From positions 1-64,000 of the forward strand of contig DALYJJ010000017.1 of the NCBI GenBank assembly GCA_031969915.1: DNA of 64,000 nt. Reading direction: 5' to 3'. The stretch is from DALYJJ01 sp031969915 (GTDB taxonomy: Bacteria; Acidobacteriota; Terriglobia; Bryobacterales; Bryobacteraceae). A model generated the notes under the pieces. It saw only the letters and a list, made by a program, of their open reading frames with translations. It did no database searches and had not been told where the DNA came from. The first letter of the stretch is position 1; each line of letters begins with the position of its first letter. Made by a program: the position numbers and the translations under genes. Shown here piece by piece: positions 23,771 through 32,837 of this stretch.

Positions 23771-25246
23771 TTAGCTTTGCTCGAGGCGGTAGTTGGGGGC
23801 TTCCTTCGTGATGATGACGTCGTGAACGTGGCCTTCGCGGAGGGCGGCGACCGAGACGCGAAGGAAGCGGGCCTTCTCCTGCAGCTCTGGAATCGTCGAA
23901 ACGCCGCAATAGCCCATGCCGCTTCGTAAGCCGCCGATCAACTGAAACGCCAGGTCCGCCAGGGGCCCCTTGTAGGGTACGCGGCCCTCGATCCCTTCCG
24001 GGACGAGTTTGCCGCCGGCCTCCTGGGCGTAGCGGTCGGAACTCCCCTGGGACATCGCGCCCAGTGAGCCCATGCCGCGATAGCTCTTGAATGTGCGCCC
24101 CTGATACAGAATGGTCTCGCCGGGGCTCTCCTCGGTGCCCGCCAACAGGCTGCCGATCATCACACAATCGGCCCCCGCGGCGATCGCCTTGGTGACGTCG
24201 CCCGAGAACTTGATGCCGCCATCGGAAATGAGGGGCACGCCCGTGCCGCGAGTGGCCTTGGCGCACTCGGCGATGGCGGTGATCTGCGGCACGCCCGCGC
24301 CGGACACGACGCGCGTGGTGCAAATGGACCCCGGCCCGATGCCGACCTTGATGCCGTCCACGCCCAACGCCACCAGGTCGCGAGCGCCCTCATAGGTGGC
24401 CACATTGCCGGCGATGAGGTCGATCTCCGGCAGCACGCGGCGCACGGCGACAATCGCCTCCATCACGCGCTCGGTGTGTCCGTGCGCGGTGTCGATCACC
24501 ACCACATCCACCTTGCGCTTCACCAATTCCTGCGCGCGCTCCAGAAAATCGCCCGTCGCGCCGATCGCGGCGCCCACGCGCAGGCGCCCCTGGCCGTCCT
24601 TGGCCGCGGTCGGGTACTTCAGCTTCTTCTGAATGTCCTTGACCGTGATCAGGCCCTTGAGCGCGTAGTTGTCGTCCACCACCAGCAGTTTTTCGATCCG
24701 GTGCTTATGGAGGATCTTTTCCGCTTCTTCGAGCGTGGTGCCCACGGGCACGGTGACCAGGTCGTCCTTGGTCATCACGTCGGAGATGGGCAGATCGTAG
24801 CGGTTCTCGAACCGCAGGTCGCGATTGGTGAGGATGCCCACCAGGCGGCCGTTCTTGGTGACGGGCACGCCGGAGATCCGGTAGCGCTTCATCAACTCCA
24901 GCGCGTCGGAGATCTTCTGTTCCGGTTCGATCGTCACGGGGTCGACGATCATCCCGCTTTCGCTGCGCTTGACGCGGTCCACCTCTTCGGCCTGGCGATC
25001 CACCGGCATGTTGCGGTGGATGATGCCAATGCCGCCCTGCTGCGCCAGCGCGATGGCGAGGTGGGACTCCGTGACCGTGTCCATGGCCGCGCTGACCATG
25101 GGGATGTTGAGGGAAATCCGCCGCGTCACCCAGGTGCGCGTGTCGGTCTGGTTGGGCAGAACGGAGCTTCTCGCGGGGACGAGGATGACGTCGTCGAAAG
25201 TAAGCCCCTCAGGAATGACTTCAGGCACCATAGGGGAAAGACTCAT
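23771..25246 (-). CDS. guaB: Inosine-5'-monophosphate dehydrogenase
   Basis: 491 aa, normal length. It oxidises IMP to XMP, the first step to GMP. Domains: TIM barrel start 'FDDVILVPARSSVLP', 'MVSAAMDTVTE'; tandem CBS domains (about 95-210); barrel again with 'GNVATYEGA', the catalytic-cysteine loop 'GIGPGSICTTR' (Cys near residue 310), and the flap 'YRGMGSLGAM'. Start is ATG 25246 or ATG 25231. The frame stays open far upstream but that extension is antisense to the hydrolase gene. It diverges from the hydrolase with only 15 bases between starts. Confidence 0.97.
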   Translation of the reverse strand: MSLSPMVPEVIPEGLTFDDVILVPARSSVLPNQTDTRTWVTRRISLNIPMVSAAMDTVTESHLAIALAQQGGIGIIHRNMPVDRQAEEVDRVKRSESGMIVDPVTIEPEQKISDALELMKRYRISGVPVTKNGRLVGILTNRDLRFENRYDLPISDVMTKDDLVTVPVGTTLEEAEKILHKHRIEKLLVVDDNYALKGLITVKDIQKKLKYPTAAKDGQGRLRVGAAIGATGDFLERAQELVKRKVDVVVIDTAHGHTERVMEAIVAVRRVLPEIDLIAGNVATYEGARDLVALGVDGIKVGIGPGSICTTRVVSGAGVPQITAIAECAKATRGTGVPLISDGGIKFSGDVTKAIAAGADCVMIGSLLAGTEESPGETILYQGRTFKSYRGMGSLGAMSQGSSDRYAQEAGGKLVPEGIEGRVPYKGPLADLAFQLIGGLRSGMGYCGVSTIPELQEKARFLRVSVAALREGHVHDVIITKEAPNYRLEQS

Positions 25247-25261
25247 GATACAACGGGAGCC

Positions 25262-26644
25262 ATGCTCCGGCTTGCACTTGCGACGCTTCTGGCCAGCGCC
25301 GCGCTGGCTCAACCGATCCGCCTGCATCCAGCGAATGCGCATTATTTCGAGTTCCGCGGCAAACCCACCGTCCTGGTCACCTCGGGCGAGCATTACGGCG
25401 CCGTCCTGAACACCGCGTTCGACTACCGGAAGTACCTCGACACCCTGGCGGCCGACGGCCTCAACTACACGCGCATCTTCACCGGCAACTACCGTGAGAA
25501 CCCGGGGGCGTTCAACATCGCGCGGAACACCCTGGGGCCCGCGCTCGAGCAGTTCATCGCGCCCTGGCCGCGGAAGGGCGAGAGCTTCGACCTGACGCAG
25601 TGGAACCCGGCCTTCTTCGTTCGCCTGAAAGACTTCATGACCGAGGCGGAGAAGCGCGGCATCGTGGTGGAGGTCACGCTGTTCTGCCCGTTCTACAGCG
25701 ACTCCATGTGGCCGCTGAGCCCGATGTACCGCAAGGACGTGCCGAGGACGGAGGTCTACACGCTGAAGCACGCGGAGCTGCAGAAGTTGCAGGAAACGAT
25801 GGTGCGGAAGTACGTGGCCGAGCTGAACGGTTTTGACAACTTCTTCTGGGAGATCGCCAATGAGCCGTACTTCGGGGGCATCACGCTCGCCTGGCAGCGG
25901 CGCATCGCGGAGGTGATCGTGGACGCGGAGAGGCCGCTTCCGAAGAAGCACCTGATCGCCCAGAACATCGCCAACAACTGGGCGAACGTCACCGACCCCG
26001 ATCCGAACGTGAGCTTGTTCAACTTCCACTACGCGCGCCCGCCGCTGGCGGTGAGCCGCAACTGGCACCTGAACAAACCGATCGGCTACGACGAGACGGG
26101 CTTCGACGGCACGGCGGATTGGATCTACCGCATCCAGGCGTGGGACTTTCTGCTGGCGGGCGGCGCGCTCTTCAACAACCTCGATTATTCGTTCACCGTG
26201 GGCCACGAAGACGGCACCTTCGCCTACCCCGGCACGCAGCCCGGCGGCGGCAGCGTGGCGTACCGCAAACAACTGGCGACGCTCAAGCGGTTCATGGACA
26301 GCCTCGATTTCGTCAACATGAGGCCCGATCCGGCGCTGGTGCTCGACGGCCCGGCCGATGCCAGCGTTCGTGCGCTCACCCAGTCGGACCGTGCGCACGC
26401 GCTCTACATTCATCAGGGCCGGGTGCTCGCCGACCACATGCCCAGCTATGTGGTCCAGAACGGGCGGCGGCAGATCGTGCTGGCGCTGAACCTGGCGAAA
26501 GGCGTCTGGCGGGTGCAATGGCTGGACCCGAAGACGGGGAAGATCGACCTGGAATCGACGCTCGAGCATCCGGGCGGCCGAGCCGTGCTGTCATCGCCCG
26601 AGTATCGCGAGGACGTTGCGCTCGACCTGCGCCGGCAGCCGTAG
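25262..26644 (+). CDS. Exported glycoside hydrolase-like protein (clan GH-A type)
   Basis: 460 aa. Signal peptide MLRLALATLLASAALAQ. The barrel shows 'YRKYLDTLAADGLNYTRIF' (about 55), the putative acid/base in 'FFWEIANEPYF' (Glu of the N-E-P motif, near 198) and a later 'IGYDETGFDG' that could hold the nucleophile (near 278). A C-terminal beta domain ends 'REDVALDLRRQP'. These features fit a cellulase-like GH-A (beta/alpha)8 hydrolase; the exact family and substrate are unknown. GGGAG precedes the ATG. Its stop overlaps the aat start (TAGTG). Confidence 0.8.
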   Translation: MLRLALATLLASAALAQPIRLHPANAHYFEFRGKPTVLVTSGEHYGAVLNTAFDYRKYLDTLAADGLNYTRIFTGNYRENPGAFNIARNTLGPALEQFIAPWPRKGESFDLTQWNPAFFVRLKDFMTEAEKRGIVVEVTLFCPFYSDSMWPLSPMYRKDVPRTEVYTLKHAELQKLQETMVRKYVAELNGFDNFFWEIANEPYFGGITLAWQRRIAEVIVDAERPLPKKHLIAQNIANNWANVTDPDPNVSLFNFHYARPPLAVSRNWHLNKPIGYDETGFDGTADWIYRIQAWDFLLAGGALFNNLDYSFTVGHEDGTFAYPGTQPGGGSVAYRKQLATLKRFMDSLDFVNMRPDPALVLDGPADASVRALTQSDRAHALYIHQGRVLADHMPSYVVQNGRRQIVLALNLAKGVWRVQWLDPKTGKIDLESTLEHPGGRAVLSSPEYREDVALDLRRQP

Positions 26645-27225
26645 TGGATATCGTTCGCGTCTCACGCCGCCTCTCGGCGGGGGAAGTGCTGGCCGCCTAC
26701 CGCCAAGGGGTCTTCCCGATGGCCGCGCCGGAATACGGACTGGTGACCTGGCACCGGCCCGGCCGCAGGGCGATTCTTCCGCTGGATGGATTTCACGTTT
26801 CGCGCAGCCTGCGCCGCGTGCTGAACCAGCGGCGTTACGAGGTGACGGTGGATCGCGACTTCGAGGGCGTGATGCGCGCCTGCGCGGACCGGCCCGGCGA
26901 TACCTGGATCACGGAAGAGTTCATTCGCGTGTACGGCGAGATCCACCGTGCGGGGAAGGCGCACAGCCTGGAGGTGCGAGTGGAGGGAGCGTTGGCGGGC
27001 GGCGTGTACGGCGTCGCGCTGGGCCGTGCGTTCTTCGCCGAGTCCATGTTTCACCGGGTGACGAATATGTCGAAGGTGGCGCTGGCGCACCTGGTCGAGC
27101 AGTTGCGCGATGCGGGAGCCGAACTGCTGGACGTGCAGTACCTGACACCGCATCTGGCCTCGCTGGGCGTGATTGAGATTCCGGACGCCGAGTACCGCCG
27201 CCGGCTGGCGCACGCTCTGCGCTGA
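26644..27225 (+). CDS. aat: Leucyl/phenylalanyl-tRNA--protein transferase
   Basis: 193 aa from GTG 26644, one base overlapping the previous stop. It adds Leu or Phe to proteins with N-terminal Lys/Arg, marking them for ClpAP. Family signatures: 'YRQGVFPMA', 'WITEEFIRVYGEIHRAGKAHS' region, 'GGVYGVALGRAFFAESMF' and 'LLDVQYLTPHLASLG'. About 40 residues shorter than E. coli Aat, mainly at the N-terminus, as in many bacteria. Confidence 0.93.
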   Translation: MDIVRVSRRLSAGEVLAAYRQGVFPMAAPEYGLVTWHRPGRRAILPLDGFHVSRSLRRVLNQRRYEVTVDRDFEGVMRACADRPGDTWITEEFIRVYGEIHRAGKAHSLEVRVEGALAGGVYGVALGRAFFAESMFHRVTNMSKVALAHLVEQLRDAGAELLDVQYLTPHLASLGVIEIPDAEYRRRLAHALR

Positions 27226-27243
27226 ACCGAACCTGTCCGGCAG

Positions 27244-27278
27244 AAATAAAAAGGGCGGCGTGCCGTTCGCACGCCGCC
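27244..27278 (-). terminator. Intrinsic terminator of glnA
   Basis: GGCGGCGTGC (27254-27263) pairs with GCACGCCGCC (27269-27278) around a five-base loop. Read on the minus strand it is followed by CTTTTTATTT, so it ends glnA transcription; on the plus strand it may also stop aat read-through but lacks a T-run. Confidence 0.8.
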
Positions 27279-27307
27279 GCAGCAAGACCGAAGCTCTCCG
27301 CTCTCGC

Positions 27308-28717
27308 TTAGATGTCGTAGTACAGAGCGAATTCGTAGGGATGCGGCCGCAGTCGCACCGCATCGGCCTCCGCACGGCGCTTGTAGGCGATGAAGCTCTC
27401 CAGCAGCTCTTCGGTGAACACGTCGCCTTTGAGCAGGAACGCGTGATCGGCCTCCAGGCAGCCGAGCGCCTCTTCGAGCGAAGCGGGCATCGAGGGCACC
27501 TGCTTCAACTCCTCGGGCGACAGATCGTAGATGTCCTTATCCAGCGGTTCGCCCGGATCCAGCTTATTGGCGATACCGTCCAGGCCGGCCATCAGCATCG
27601 CGGCGAAGGCCAGGTAGGGGTTCGACGACGGATCCGGCGGGCGGAACTCGACGCGCTTCGCCTTGGGGCTGGCCGAGTACATCGGGATGCGCACGGCGGC
27701 CGAGCGGTTGCGGCGCGAGTAAGCCAGGTTCACCGGCGCTTCGTAGCCGGGCACCAGCCGCTTGTAGCTGTTGGTGGTGGGCGCGATGATCGCCGAGAGA
27801 GCGCGCGCGTGCTTCAGCAGGCCGCCGATGTACCACAACGCCATCTGGCTGAGGCCCGCGTAGTTGTCGCCGGCGAACAGCGGCGAGCCGCTCTTCCACA
27901 AGCTCTGATGGCAGTGCATCCCGCTGCCGTTGTCGCCAAAGAGCGGCTTGGGCATGAAGGTCACGGTCTTGCCATACTGGTACGCCACGTTCCGGATGAC
28001 GTACTTGTAGATCATCATGTTGTCGGCCGACTTCACCAGCGTGTCGAAGCGCTGATCGATTTCGCACTGTCCGGCGGTGGCCACTTCGTGGTGATGGCAC
28101 TCGATGTCGAGGCCGCACTTCTGCATCGTGGTCACCATCTCGGCGCGCAGGTCCTGATAGTGATCCGTGGGCGGCAGCGGGAAGTAGCCTTCCTTGTAGC
28201 GCGGCCGGTAGCCCAGGTTGTTCTCCGCGCGGCCCGAGTTCCAGCGGCCCTCTTCGGCGTCGATGAAGTAGAAGCCGGAGTGCGCGTTCTGATCGAAGCG
28301 GATGTTGTCGAAGATGAAGAACTCGGCTTCGGCGCCGAAGTAGGCGGTGTCGGCGAGGCCGGTGTTGGCCAGATACATCTCCGCCTTCTGCGCGATCCAC
28401 CGCGGGTCGCGTTCGTAGTGCTGGCGGGTGATCGGATCGATGACCGTGCAGGTCATGGTCAGCGTCGTGGTTTCGTAGAACGGGTCGATGAAAGCGGTTT
28501 TCGGATCGGGGATCAGGAGCATGTCGCTCTCGTTGATCGCCGCCCAACCCCGGATGCTCGATCCGTCGATGCCGAAGCCCTCTTCGAAGGAGTCCTCGCT
28601 GAGCTGACCGATCGGGTAGGAAATGTGTTGCGACAGGCCGGGGAGGTCCGTGAAACGGAGATCCACCTGGCGCGCGTCGTGCTTTTTAGCAAACTCTAAG
28701 ACTTCTTTCGGAGTCAT
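27308..28717 (-). CDS. glnA: Glutamine synthetase, type I
   Basis: 469 aa from ATG 28717, which has AAGGAGGG two bases before it; an upstream ORF extension (MPPRRV) would include that site. Makes glutamine from glutamate, ammonia and ATP. Motifs: 'GFGIDGSSIRGW', 'GAEAEFFIFD', 'HCHQSLW', 'NRSAAVRIP'. The adenylylation loop is present as 'KDIYDLSPEEL' (Tyr near 392), so activity is probably controlled by GlnE. Confidence 0.97.
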   Translation of the reverse strand: MTPKEVLEFAKKHDARQVDLRFTDLPGLSQHISYPIGQLSEDSFEEGFGIDGSSIRGWAAINESDMLLIPDPKTAFIDPFYETTTLTMTCTVIDPITRQHYERDPRWIAQKAEMYLANTGLADTAYFGAEAEFFIFDNIRFDQNAHSGFYFIDAEEGRWNSGRAENNLGYRPRYKEGYFPLPPTDHYQDLRAEMVTTMQKCGLDIECHHHEVATAGQCEIDQRFDTLVKSADNMMIYKYVIRNVAYQYGKTVTFMPKPLFGDNGSGMHCHQSLWKSGSPLFAGDNYAGLSQMALWYIGGLLKHARALSAIIAPTTNSYKRLVPGYEAPVNLAYSRRNRSAAVRIPMYSASPKAKRVEFRPPDPSSNPYLAFAAMLMAGLDGIANKLDPGEPLDKDIYDLSPEELKQVPSMPASLEEALGCLEADHAFLLKGDVFTEELLESFIAYKRRAEADAVRLRPHPYEFALYYDI

Positions 28718-28859
28718 AACCCTCCTTGGGGGCAAACGGGTAGAATGGCTGCAAGATACGGCCTGGATTGGCGGTAAGGGGTAGGATATCCAAGCCGTGT
28801 TCCGGGCGTCAATCGAAAGAACTGATGGCCGTCATTGTGGAAATTTTGAGCCGCGCTAA

Positions 28860-30221
28860 ATGATGCAGCAAATGAACCTGGGCCTTCGCGAAGGGCCGCG
28901 CGTCTACACCGTGGGCGAACTGGATGCGAAGATTCGGGCGGCGCTCGACGAAGAGTTCACCGATCTCTGGGTGGCGGGCGAGGTCTCCGGTACGAAGGAG
29001 TACGGAAGCGGGCACTGCTACTTCACGCTGAAAGACCGCGATTCGCAGTTGAAGTGCGTCTGTTTCCGCGGCACGCTGCGCTACCTGCGCTTCAAGCCGC
29101 GCGACGGTGTGATGGTGCATGCCCGCGGCCGGCTGGACCTGTTCCCGGGCCGCGTGGACGTGCAGATGATCGTGGACGCCCTGGAGCCGCAGGGGCACGG
29201 AGCGCTGCAACTGGCCTTTGAGCAACTGAAGCGCAAACTGGCGGCGGAGGGTCTGTTCGAGGCGGCGCGGAAGCGCCCGCTGCCGAAGCTTCCGCGGCGC
29301 ATCGGCATCGTCACGTCGCCTTCGGGCGCGGTGATCCGGGACATGGTGAACATCCTCTCGCGGCGCTTCCCGGGCATTCATGTACGTCTCTATCCGGCGC
29401 AGGTGCAGGGCGAAGGCGCGGCGGAACAGGTGTGCCGGGGCATCGAGTACTTCTCGCGGTCGGGATGGGCGGATGTGGTGATCGCGGGGCGCGGCGGCGG
29501 GTCGCTCGAGGACTTGTGGACCTTCAATGAAGAGGCGGTGGCGCGAGCGATCGCGGCGTCGGCGGCGCCGGTGATCTCCGCGGTGGGTCATGAGACGGAC
29601 TTCACCATCGCGGATTTCGTGGCCGATTTGCGCGCCCCCACGCCCTCGGCCGCGGCGGAGTTGGTGATCTGCACGCGTCAGGAATTGCTGGATCAGATCG
29701 ACGCCGGCGGAGAACGGCTGCGCCGGGCCATGCGCCTGCGCCTAGCCGAAGCGGCGCGCCGCCTGCATCAACTGGGGATCGATCGCCCTTCGGCCAACCT
29801 GCATCGGCGCCTGGGACGGCTGCTCCAGCGCCTCGACGAAAGCGAATGGCGCATGCGCGCGGCGGCGCGATCGCGCGTTGAGACCGGCGCGCGGCGCCTC
29901 CGGCATTCGCGCGACGCGCTGGCGCGGCTGGATCTGCGGGTGCGCCTGGCCGCCGCCAGGCGGCGGATGGAGATCCTCTCCGGCCGGCTGGAGCGGCGGG
30001 TGCGCGATCTGCTGGCGGAGAAGTCCGCCGGGCGCCTCGCGCTGGCTGCCGCGAGGCTCGGCCAGCTCAGCCCCGTGCGCGTGCTGGAGCGCGGGTACGC
30101 CATCGTCGAAGACAAGAATGCGCGCGTCGTTCGCAGTTCAAGCGACGTGCCCGTGGGCGCCGCGCTGGCCATCCGTCTCGCGGAGGGCCGCCTGGCCGCC
30201 AAGGTCACGAAGAAGAGTTAG
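28860..30221 (+). CDS. xseA: Exodeoxyribonuclease VII large subunit
   Basis: 453 aa. N-terminal OB-fold ('TDLWVAGEVSG', 'CYFTLKDRDSQLKCVCF'), catalytic domain with 'GIVTSPSGAVIRDM', 'VIAGRGGGSLEDLW' and 'ISAVGHETDFTIADFVADLRAPTPSAAA'-like signature segments (about 130-280), then an arginine-rich helical region. No xseB is adjacent. The stop overlaps the efp stop by four bases (convergent). The start may be Met 1 or Met 2 (28863). Confidence 0.96.
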   Translation: MMQQMNLGLREGPRVYTVGELDAKIRAALDEEFTDLWVAGEVSGTKEYGSGHCYFTLKDRDSQLKCVCFRGTLRYLRFKPRDGVMVHARGRLDLFPGRVDVQMIVDALEPQGHGALQLAFEQLKRKLAAEGLFEAARKRPLPKLPRRIGIVTSPSGAVIRDMVNILSRRFPGIHVRLYPAQVQGEGAAEQVCRGIEYFSRSGWADVVIAGRGGGSLEDLWTFNEEAVARAIAASAAPVISAVGHETDFTIADFVADLRAPTPSAAAELVICTRQELLDQIDAGGERLRRAMRLRLAEAARRLHQLGIDRPSANLHRRLGRLLQRLDESEWRMRAAARSRVETGARRLRHSRDALARLDLRVRLAAARRRMEILSGRLERRVRDLLAEKSAGRLALAAARLGQLSPVRVLERGYAIVEDKNARVVRSSSDVPVGAALAIRLAEGRLAAKVTKKS

Positions 30222-30775
30222 GCGCGTTCCTGGTAGGTGCCTTCCGAGGTGCTGACGCGGATCTTCTCGCCCACGTTGATGAAGGCAGGCACTTGCACCA
30301 CCAGGCCGGTTTCCATCGTCGCCGGCTTGCCCACGTTCGAAACGGTTGCGCCCTTCAGTCCCGGCTCGGTCTCCACGACGGTCATGTCCACAGCCGGCGG
30401 AAGTTCCACGCTGATCGGCTTGCCTTCGTAGAACTCGACGGTGACTTTGAGCTGCGGAATCAGGAAGCTGATCGCGTCGCCCAGGGTCTCTTTCGTGAAG
30501 TGCATCTGTTCGTACGACTCGGTATTCATGAAGTAGAAGTACTCTCCGTCGTCGTACAGATACTCCATCTCGTGCTCTTCGAGATTGGCCTTCTCCACGC
30601 GGTCTTCCGATGAGAACCGGTGCTCGATCATCGCGCCGGAACGGAGGTTCCGCATCTTCGCCTGCACGAACCCGCGCAGGTTGCCGGGAGTACGGTGCTC
30701 GGTCTTGAAGATGGAGAACAACTCGTTGTTGAACTTGATCACCATTCCGGGACGCAGTTGCGTTGCTGAAATCAC
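30218..30775 (-). CDS. efp: Elongation factor P
   Basis: 185 aa starting at GTG 30775 (VISATQLRPGM), the family N-terminus; an upstream ATG extension has no EF-P character. It relieves ribosome stalling at polyproline. KOW-like N-domain with 'HRTPGNLRGFVQAKMRNL': the position of the modified Lys34 of E. coli is Asn/Leu here ('TPGNLRG'), so lysylation is not expected; the residue in this loop tip is N-L-R. Central and C-terminal OB domains end 'GEKIRVSTSEGTYQERA'. Several polyproline proteins are encoded nearby (caspase, permease). Confidence 0.96.
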   Translation of the reverse strand: MISATQLRPGMVIKFNNELFSIFKTEHRTPGNLRGFVQAKMRNLRSGAMIEHRFSSEDRVEKANLEEHEMEYLYDDGEYFYFMNTESYEQMHFTKETLGDAISFLIPQLKVTVEFYEGKPISVELPPAVDMTVVETEPGLKGATVSNVGKPATMETGLVVQVPAFINVGEKIRVSTSEGTYQERA

Positions 30776-30889
30776 TGGGAGAAAACCTCGACTGTCGTTT
30801 GGACCTTGATGTGGGTAACCCCTTGATTTTAGCAGACCGGCGGAACACGGGCTCAACCGCGGGTGGCGGTGCCGATATAATCAAGCCCG

Positions 30890-32788
30890 ATGCCCTTGGA
30901 AGGGTCCGGCGGGCCCCCGCGCCCCACCGCCGGCTGGGATTGGTTGCCCGACTCGGTGTGCGCCACCGCGCAGGACGGCCGAATACTGGCCGTCAATCGG
31001 CAGTTTTGCGCGTTGTTCGGCGGCACGCCGGACGAGTGGACCGGGAGCGTGTGGGACGACGAGCCCACGCCGGGGCACCTCGTCGAGTGCCTGGTCCGCG
31101 GCATCTGGGTGGAGCGATCCTCGTGCCGGGCCGACATGCAGGGTACGGCCGCGGTGGTGAGCGTGTATCGGGAGATTACCGCGCGCAAGGAAGCCGAGCA
31201 GGCGCGCGAGTTGCTCGAAACGGCGAACGCGTGGGCGCGTGAAGTGGCCGCGCAGGCGGAACTGGCGAGCACCGCGAAGTCCGAGTTCCTGGCGAACGTG
31301 AGCCATGAGATTCGTACGCCGCTGAACGTGGTCCTGGGCATGACCGAACTCGCCCTGGACGCCGGGTTGACGGGCGAGCCGCGCGAGTACATCGAAACGG
31401 CTCACCAGTCGGCGGGGGCGCTGCTCACCTTGCTGAGCGACATCCTCGATTTCTCCAAGGCGCAGGCGGGCAAGCTGGAACTGGACGCGGTGGACTTCGA
31501 CCCGCGGGATTGCGTGCGGGGGAGCGTCAAGGCGCACGCGCTGCGAGCGGCTGCGAAGCAGTTGGAGTTCGAGGTTCGGATCTCCGCGGATGTGCCGGCC
31601 GCTCTCCACGGCGACCAGGGGCGGCTGCGGCAACTGTTGCTGAACCTGGTGGACAACGCGGTGAAGTTTACCGATCGGGGACGCATTGAAGTGGCGGTGG
31701 AGGTGGTCCGGGCGGACGCCGCCGGCGTGGTGCTGCGTCTGTTGGTGGCCGACACCGGCATCGGCGTGGCGCCGGACAAACAGGAACTGATCTTTGAGCC
31801 CTTCACGCAGGCCGACGGCACGACCACAAGGAAATACGGCGGCACGGGACTTGGGCTCTCGATCGCGGCTTCGCTTGCCGAAAAGATGAGTGGGAGGCTT
31901 TTCGTAGCGAGTAGCGAGGGCGCGGGCAGCACGTTTGGCACAGTGCTTTGTTTTACCGCGGCTTCGGCCCCTGAGGCCGCGCGGACGGCCGGCGGCGTTG
32001 CCGTCGAGCCGCAGGCCGGTGGCGCGTTGCGAGTTCTGTTGGTGGAGGACAGCCCTGTGAACCAGGTGCTGACCAGAAGGTTGCTGGAGCGTGAGGGGCA
32101 TCGGGTCGAAGTAGCCAGAAATGGCGTAGAGGCGCTCGAAAAAGTAGATCGGACGCACTTCGATCTGATTCTTATGGACGTGCAGATGCCGCTGATGGAC
32201 GGGGTCGAAGCGACGGCTGAGATCCGCGCGCGCGAGCGGCAAAAAGGGCGGCAGACGCCGATCCTCGCCATGACCGCGAACTCGCTGCCGGAAGACAAAG
32301 AGATGTGTATGCAAGCGGGCATGGACGGTTACCTTACCAAGCCGATCGAGAGCCAGGAGCTGCTGCGCGTGATGCAGCAGGTGGTCGGGCGGACCACCAC
32401 CCCGGGCCCGGCTTCGGAAACGGTTCGATTGATCGACCGCGACGTCGCCCTGGAGCGGGTGGACGGAGATGAGGAGCTGCTGCAGGAAGTGGCGCGGCTG
32501 TTTCTGCAGGAGTATCCGCAACTGGTGGACCGGGTGCGCGCGGCGATCTCGGGCGGCAACGCTTCCGAGCTCGAGCACGCGGCGCACAGCCTGAAGGGCT
32601 CGGTGAGCAACTTCGGAGCGGCGCGCGTCGTCGCGGCCGCATTCGCGCTGGAGCGCCTGGGGCGGTCCGGCGCCACCGAGGGCGGAGAGCAGTTGCTTCA
32701 GGTGCTCGAAGAGTCCCTGCACCCGCTGCACCTCGAACTGATGCAGTTGGGCGGCATCGCGCCGGTCTTCGGACAGCCCGCCGAATAG
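30890..32788 (+). CDS. Hybrid sensor histidine kinase (PAS-HisKA-HATPase-REC-HPt)
   Basis: 632 aa, cytoplasmic, no membrane span. A short PAS-like region (about 15-95: 'DSVCATAQDGRILAVNRQFCALFGG') precedes the H-box 'FLANVSHEIRTPLN' (His near 140), N-box 'LLNLVDNAVKF', G-boxes 'DTGIGV' and 'GGTGLGLSIA', a receiver domain with 'LILMDVQMPLMDG' (about 380-495) and a C-terminal HPt with 'AAHSLKGSVSNFGA'. All phosphorelay residues are present. Its target regulator is not evident. Confidence 0.93.
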   Translation: MPLEGSGGPPRPTAGWDWLPDSVCATAQDGRILAVNRQFCALFGGTPDEWTGSVWDDEPTPGHLVECLVRGIWVERSSCRADMQGTAAVVSVYREITARKEAEQARELLETANAWAREVAAQAELASTAKSEFLANVSHEIRTPLNVVLGMTELALDAGLTGEPREYIETAHQSAGALLTLLSDILDFSKAQAGKLELDAVDFDPRDCVRGSVKAHALRAAAKQLEFEVRISADVPAALHGDQGRLRQLLLNLVDNAVKFTDRGRIEVAVEVVRADAAGVVLRLLVADTGIGVAPDKQELIFEPFTQADGTTTRKYGGTGLGLSIAASLAEKMSGRLFVASSEGAGSTFGTVLCFTAASAPEAARTAGGVAVEPQAGGALRVLLVEDSPVNQVLTRRLLEREGHRVEVARNGVEALEKVDRTHFDLILMDVQMPLMDGVEATAEIRARERQKGRQTPILAMTANSLPEDKEMCMQAGMDGYLTKPIESQELLRVMQQVVGRTTTPGPASETVRLIDRDVALERVDGDEELLQEVARLFLQEYPQLVDRVRAAISGGNASELEHAAHSLKGSVSNFGAARVVAAAFALERLGRSGATEGGEQLLQVLEESLHPLHLELMQLGGIAPVFGQPAE

Positions 32789-32837
32789 ACTCGCGCCGGA
32801 GCGAGCGCGCGGGCGTCTGCTATAGTAGTGGTCTTCT

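Noticed and set aside
25247..26569. N-terminal extension of guaB into the hydrolase gene
   Set aside because: The extension reads as low-complexity Arg/His-rich mirror sequence; IMP dehydrogenase of normal length begins at 25246 or 25231.
30881..32731. Open frame of 616 codons on the minus strand
   Set aside because: Antisense to a complete hybrid histidine kinase with all phosphorelay motifs.
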